6,095 nucleotides of DNA from Cytophagales bacterium (lineage in GTDB: Bacteria; Bacteroidota; Bacteroidia; Cytophagales; Cyclobacteriaceae), in contig DPSB01000280.1 in NCBI GenBank assembly GCA_003537495.1, forward strand, positions 1-6,095, written 5' to 3'. A program made the translations under genes and the position numbers. Positions within the stretch are counted from its first letter, which is position 1. Each line of letters starts with the position of its first letter. The notes below the pieces were generated by a model, which had not been told where the DNA came from, did not search any database, and was given only the letters and a program-made list of their open reading frames with translations. Of the stretch, positions 5,744 to 6,095 are shown piece after piece.

Positions 5744-6095
5744 ATGAACAAAGGACTACTATCAATATCTATTGGGCTTCTTCTTGCGGCAACTTTGACC
5801 TCATGTGACCCTGCAATAGCTGTTGTAATCCAAAACAAAAGTAAGTCGGACAAGCACGTAAAAGTTTTCTACCCGAAAGAGTTCAAATTTCCTGGAGAGC
5901 ATGAATATTCATTTGGAATACGGGACTCAATACAAACTTATGACTTAAGTGTTAAAGACAACTATTTAAATCCCACAATCATTGCAAAGACTGACTGGGA
6001 CACGGTCGCCAGAAACTATTCATTTATTCTAAAAAAGAATTACAGTGCCAAAATTGAGAGTCGGTATCTTGCAGTTAACCCACCATGGGGCCAAA
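5744..6095 (+). CDS. Putative lipoprotein, N-terminal part, function unknown
   Basis: An open frame of 117 codons from the ATG at 5744 to the window edge, with no stop reached. It begins MNKGLLSISIGLLLAATLTS followed by C21: a basic n-region (K3), a hydrophobic core (5-17) and the lipobox LTSC, so it is predicted to be exported and lipidated. The mature part begins DPAIAVVIQNKSKSDKHVKV and continues with a beta-looking, lysine- and tyrosine-rich stretch (FYPKEFKFPGEHEYSFGIRD, later NYSFILKKNYSAKIESRYL). No known domain is recognised. The start is 24 bp after the right arm of the preceding palindrome and no other ATG fits the signal peptide. Its lipobox is identical to that of the preceding lipoprotein (LTSC), but the rest is not similar by eye, so it is not an obvious duplicate. 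Codon use matches that gene more than hrpB. Confidence 0.7.
   Translation, partial: MNKGLLSISIGLLLAATLTSCDPAIAVVIQNKSKSDKHVKVFYPKEFKFPGEHEYSFGIRDSIQTYDLSVKDNYLNPTIIAKTDWDTVARNYSFILKKNYSAKIESRYLAVNPPWGQ

Overview
The window looks like chromosomal DNA from a member of the Bacteroidota, most likely the Cytophagales. This is inferred from protein character, from promoter-like TAnnTTTG boxes with no clear Shine-Dalgarno sequences, and from short lipoprotein genes with an LTSC lipobox. GC content is moderate. No rRNA, tRNA, CRISPR array or transposase is visible.

Left part (1-2247): ordinary small housekeeping or accessory genes. On the minus strand, the first 53 codons of a PiT-family inorganic phosphate transporter run off the left edge. 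Divergent to it is a small SRPBCC/AHSA1-like (START-fold) protein. That gene converges on a minus-strand MaoC/NodN-type hot-dog hydratase, and an imperfect palindrome lies between the two stops. The MaoC gene is head-to-head with a DUF1905/YdeI-type gene; if the upstream ATG of MaoC is used, only 3 bp separate the two start codons. A conserved-looking protein of unknown function follows on the plus strand.

Middle (2421-4895): a complete hrpB-type DEAH-family helicase gene (824 aa from the preferred ATG). It carries an in-frame, GC-rich palindromic element at 3690-3724, encoding residues 424-435. This belongs to a dispersed repeat type seen in many bacterial genomes, here caught inside a coding region.

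Right part (4896-6095): two short plus-strand lipoprotein genes of unknown function, the second cut by the window edge and lacking a stop. Codon use differs from hrpB (more AGA, GGA and ATA). The 209 bp between them are almost entirely a 176-bp imperfect palindrome with an inner hairpin. The layout is gene, palindrome 9 bp after the stop, next ATG 24 bp after the palindrome. It resembles a gene-cassette array and is the most interesting structure here.

The intergenic spacers at 641-695, 1701-1848 and 2248-2420 share a degenerate vocabulary (GTTACCGG, GTTGCTGG, TTCTGG, ACTGATTACCGA). This suggests a genome-specific family of intergenic repeats. The genes do not form one pathway. The left and middle genes look like unrelated chromosomal neighbours, and the right end may be the start of a variable region.
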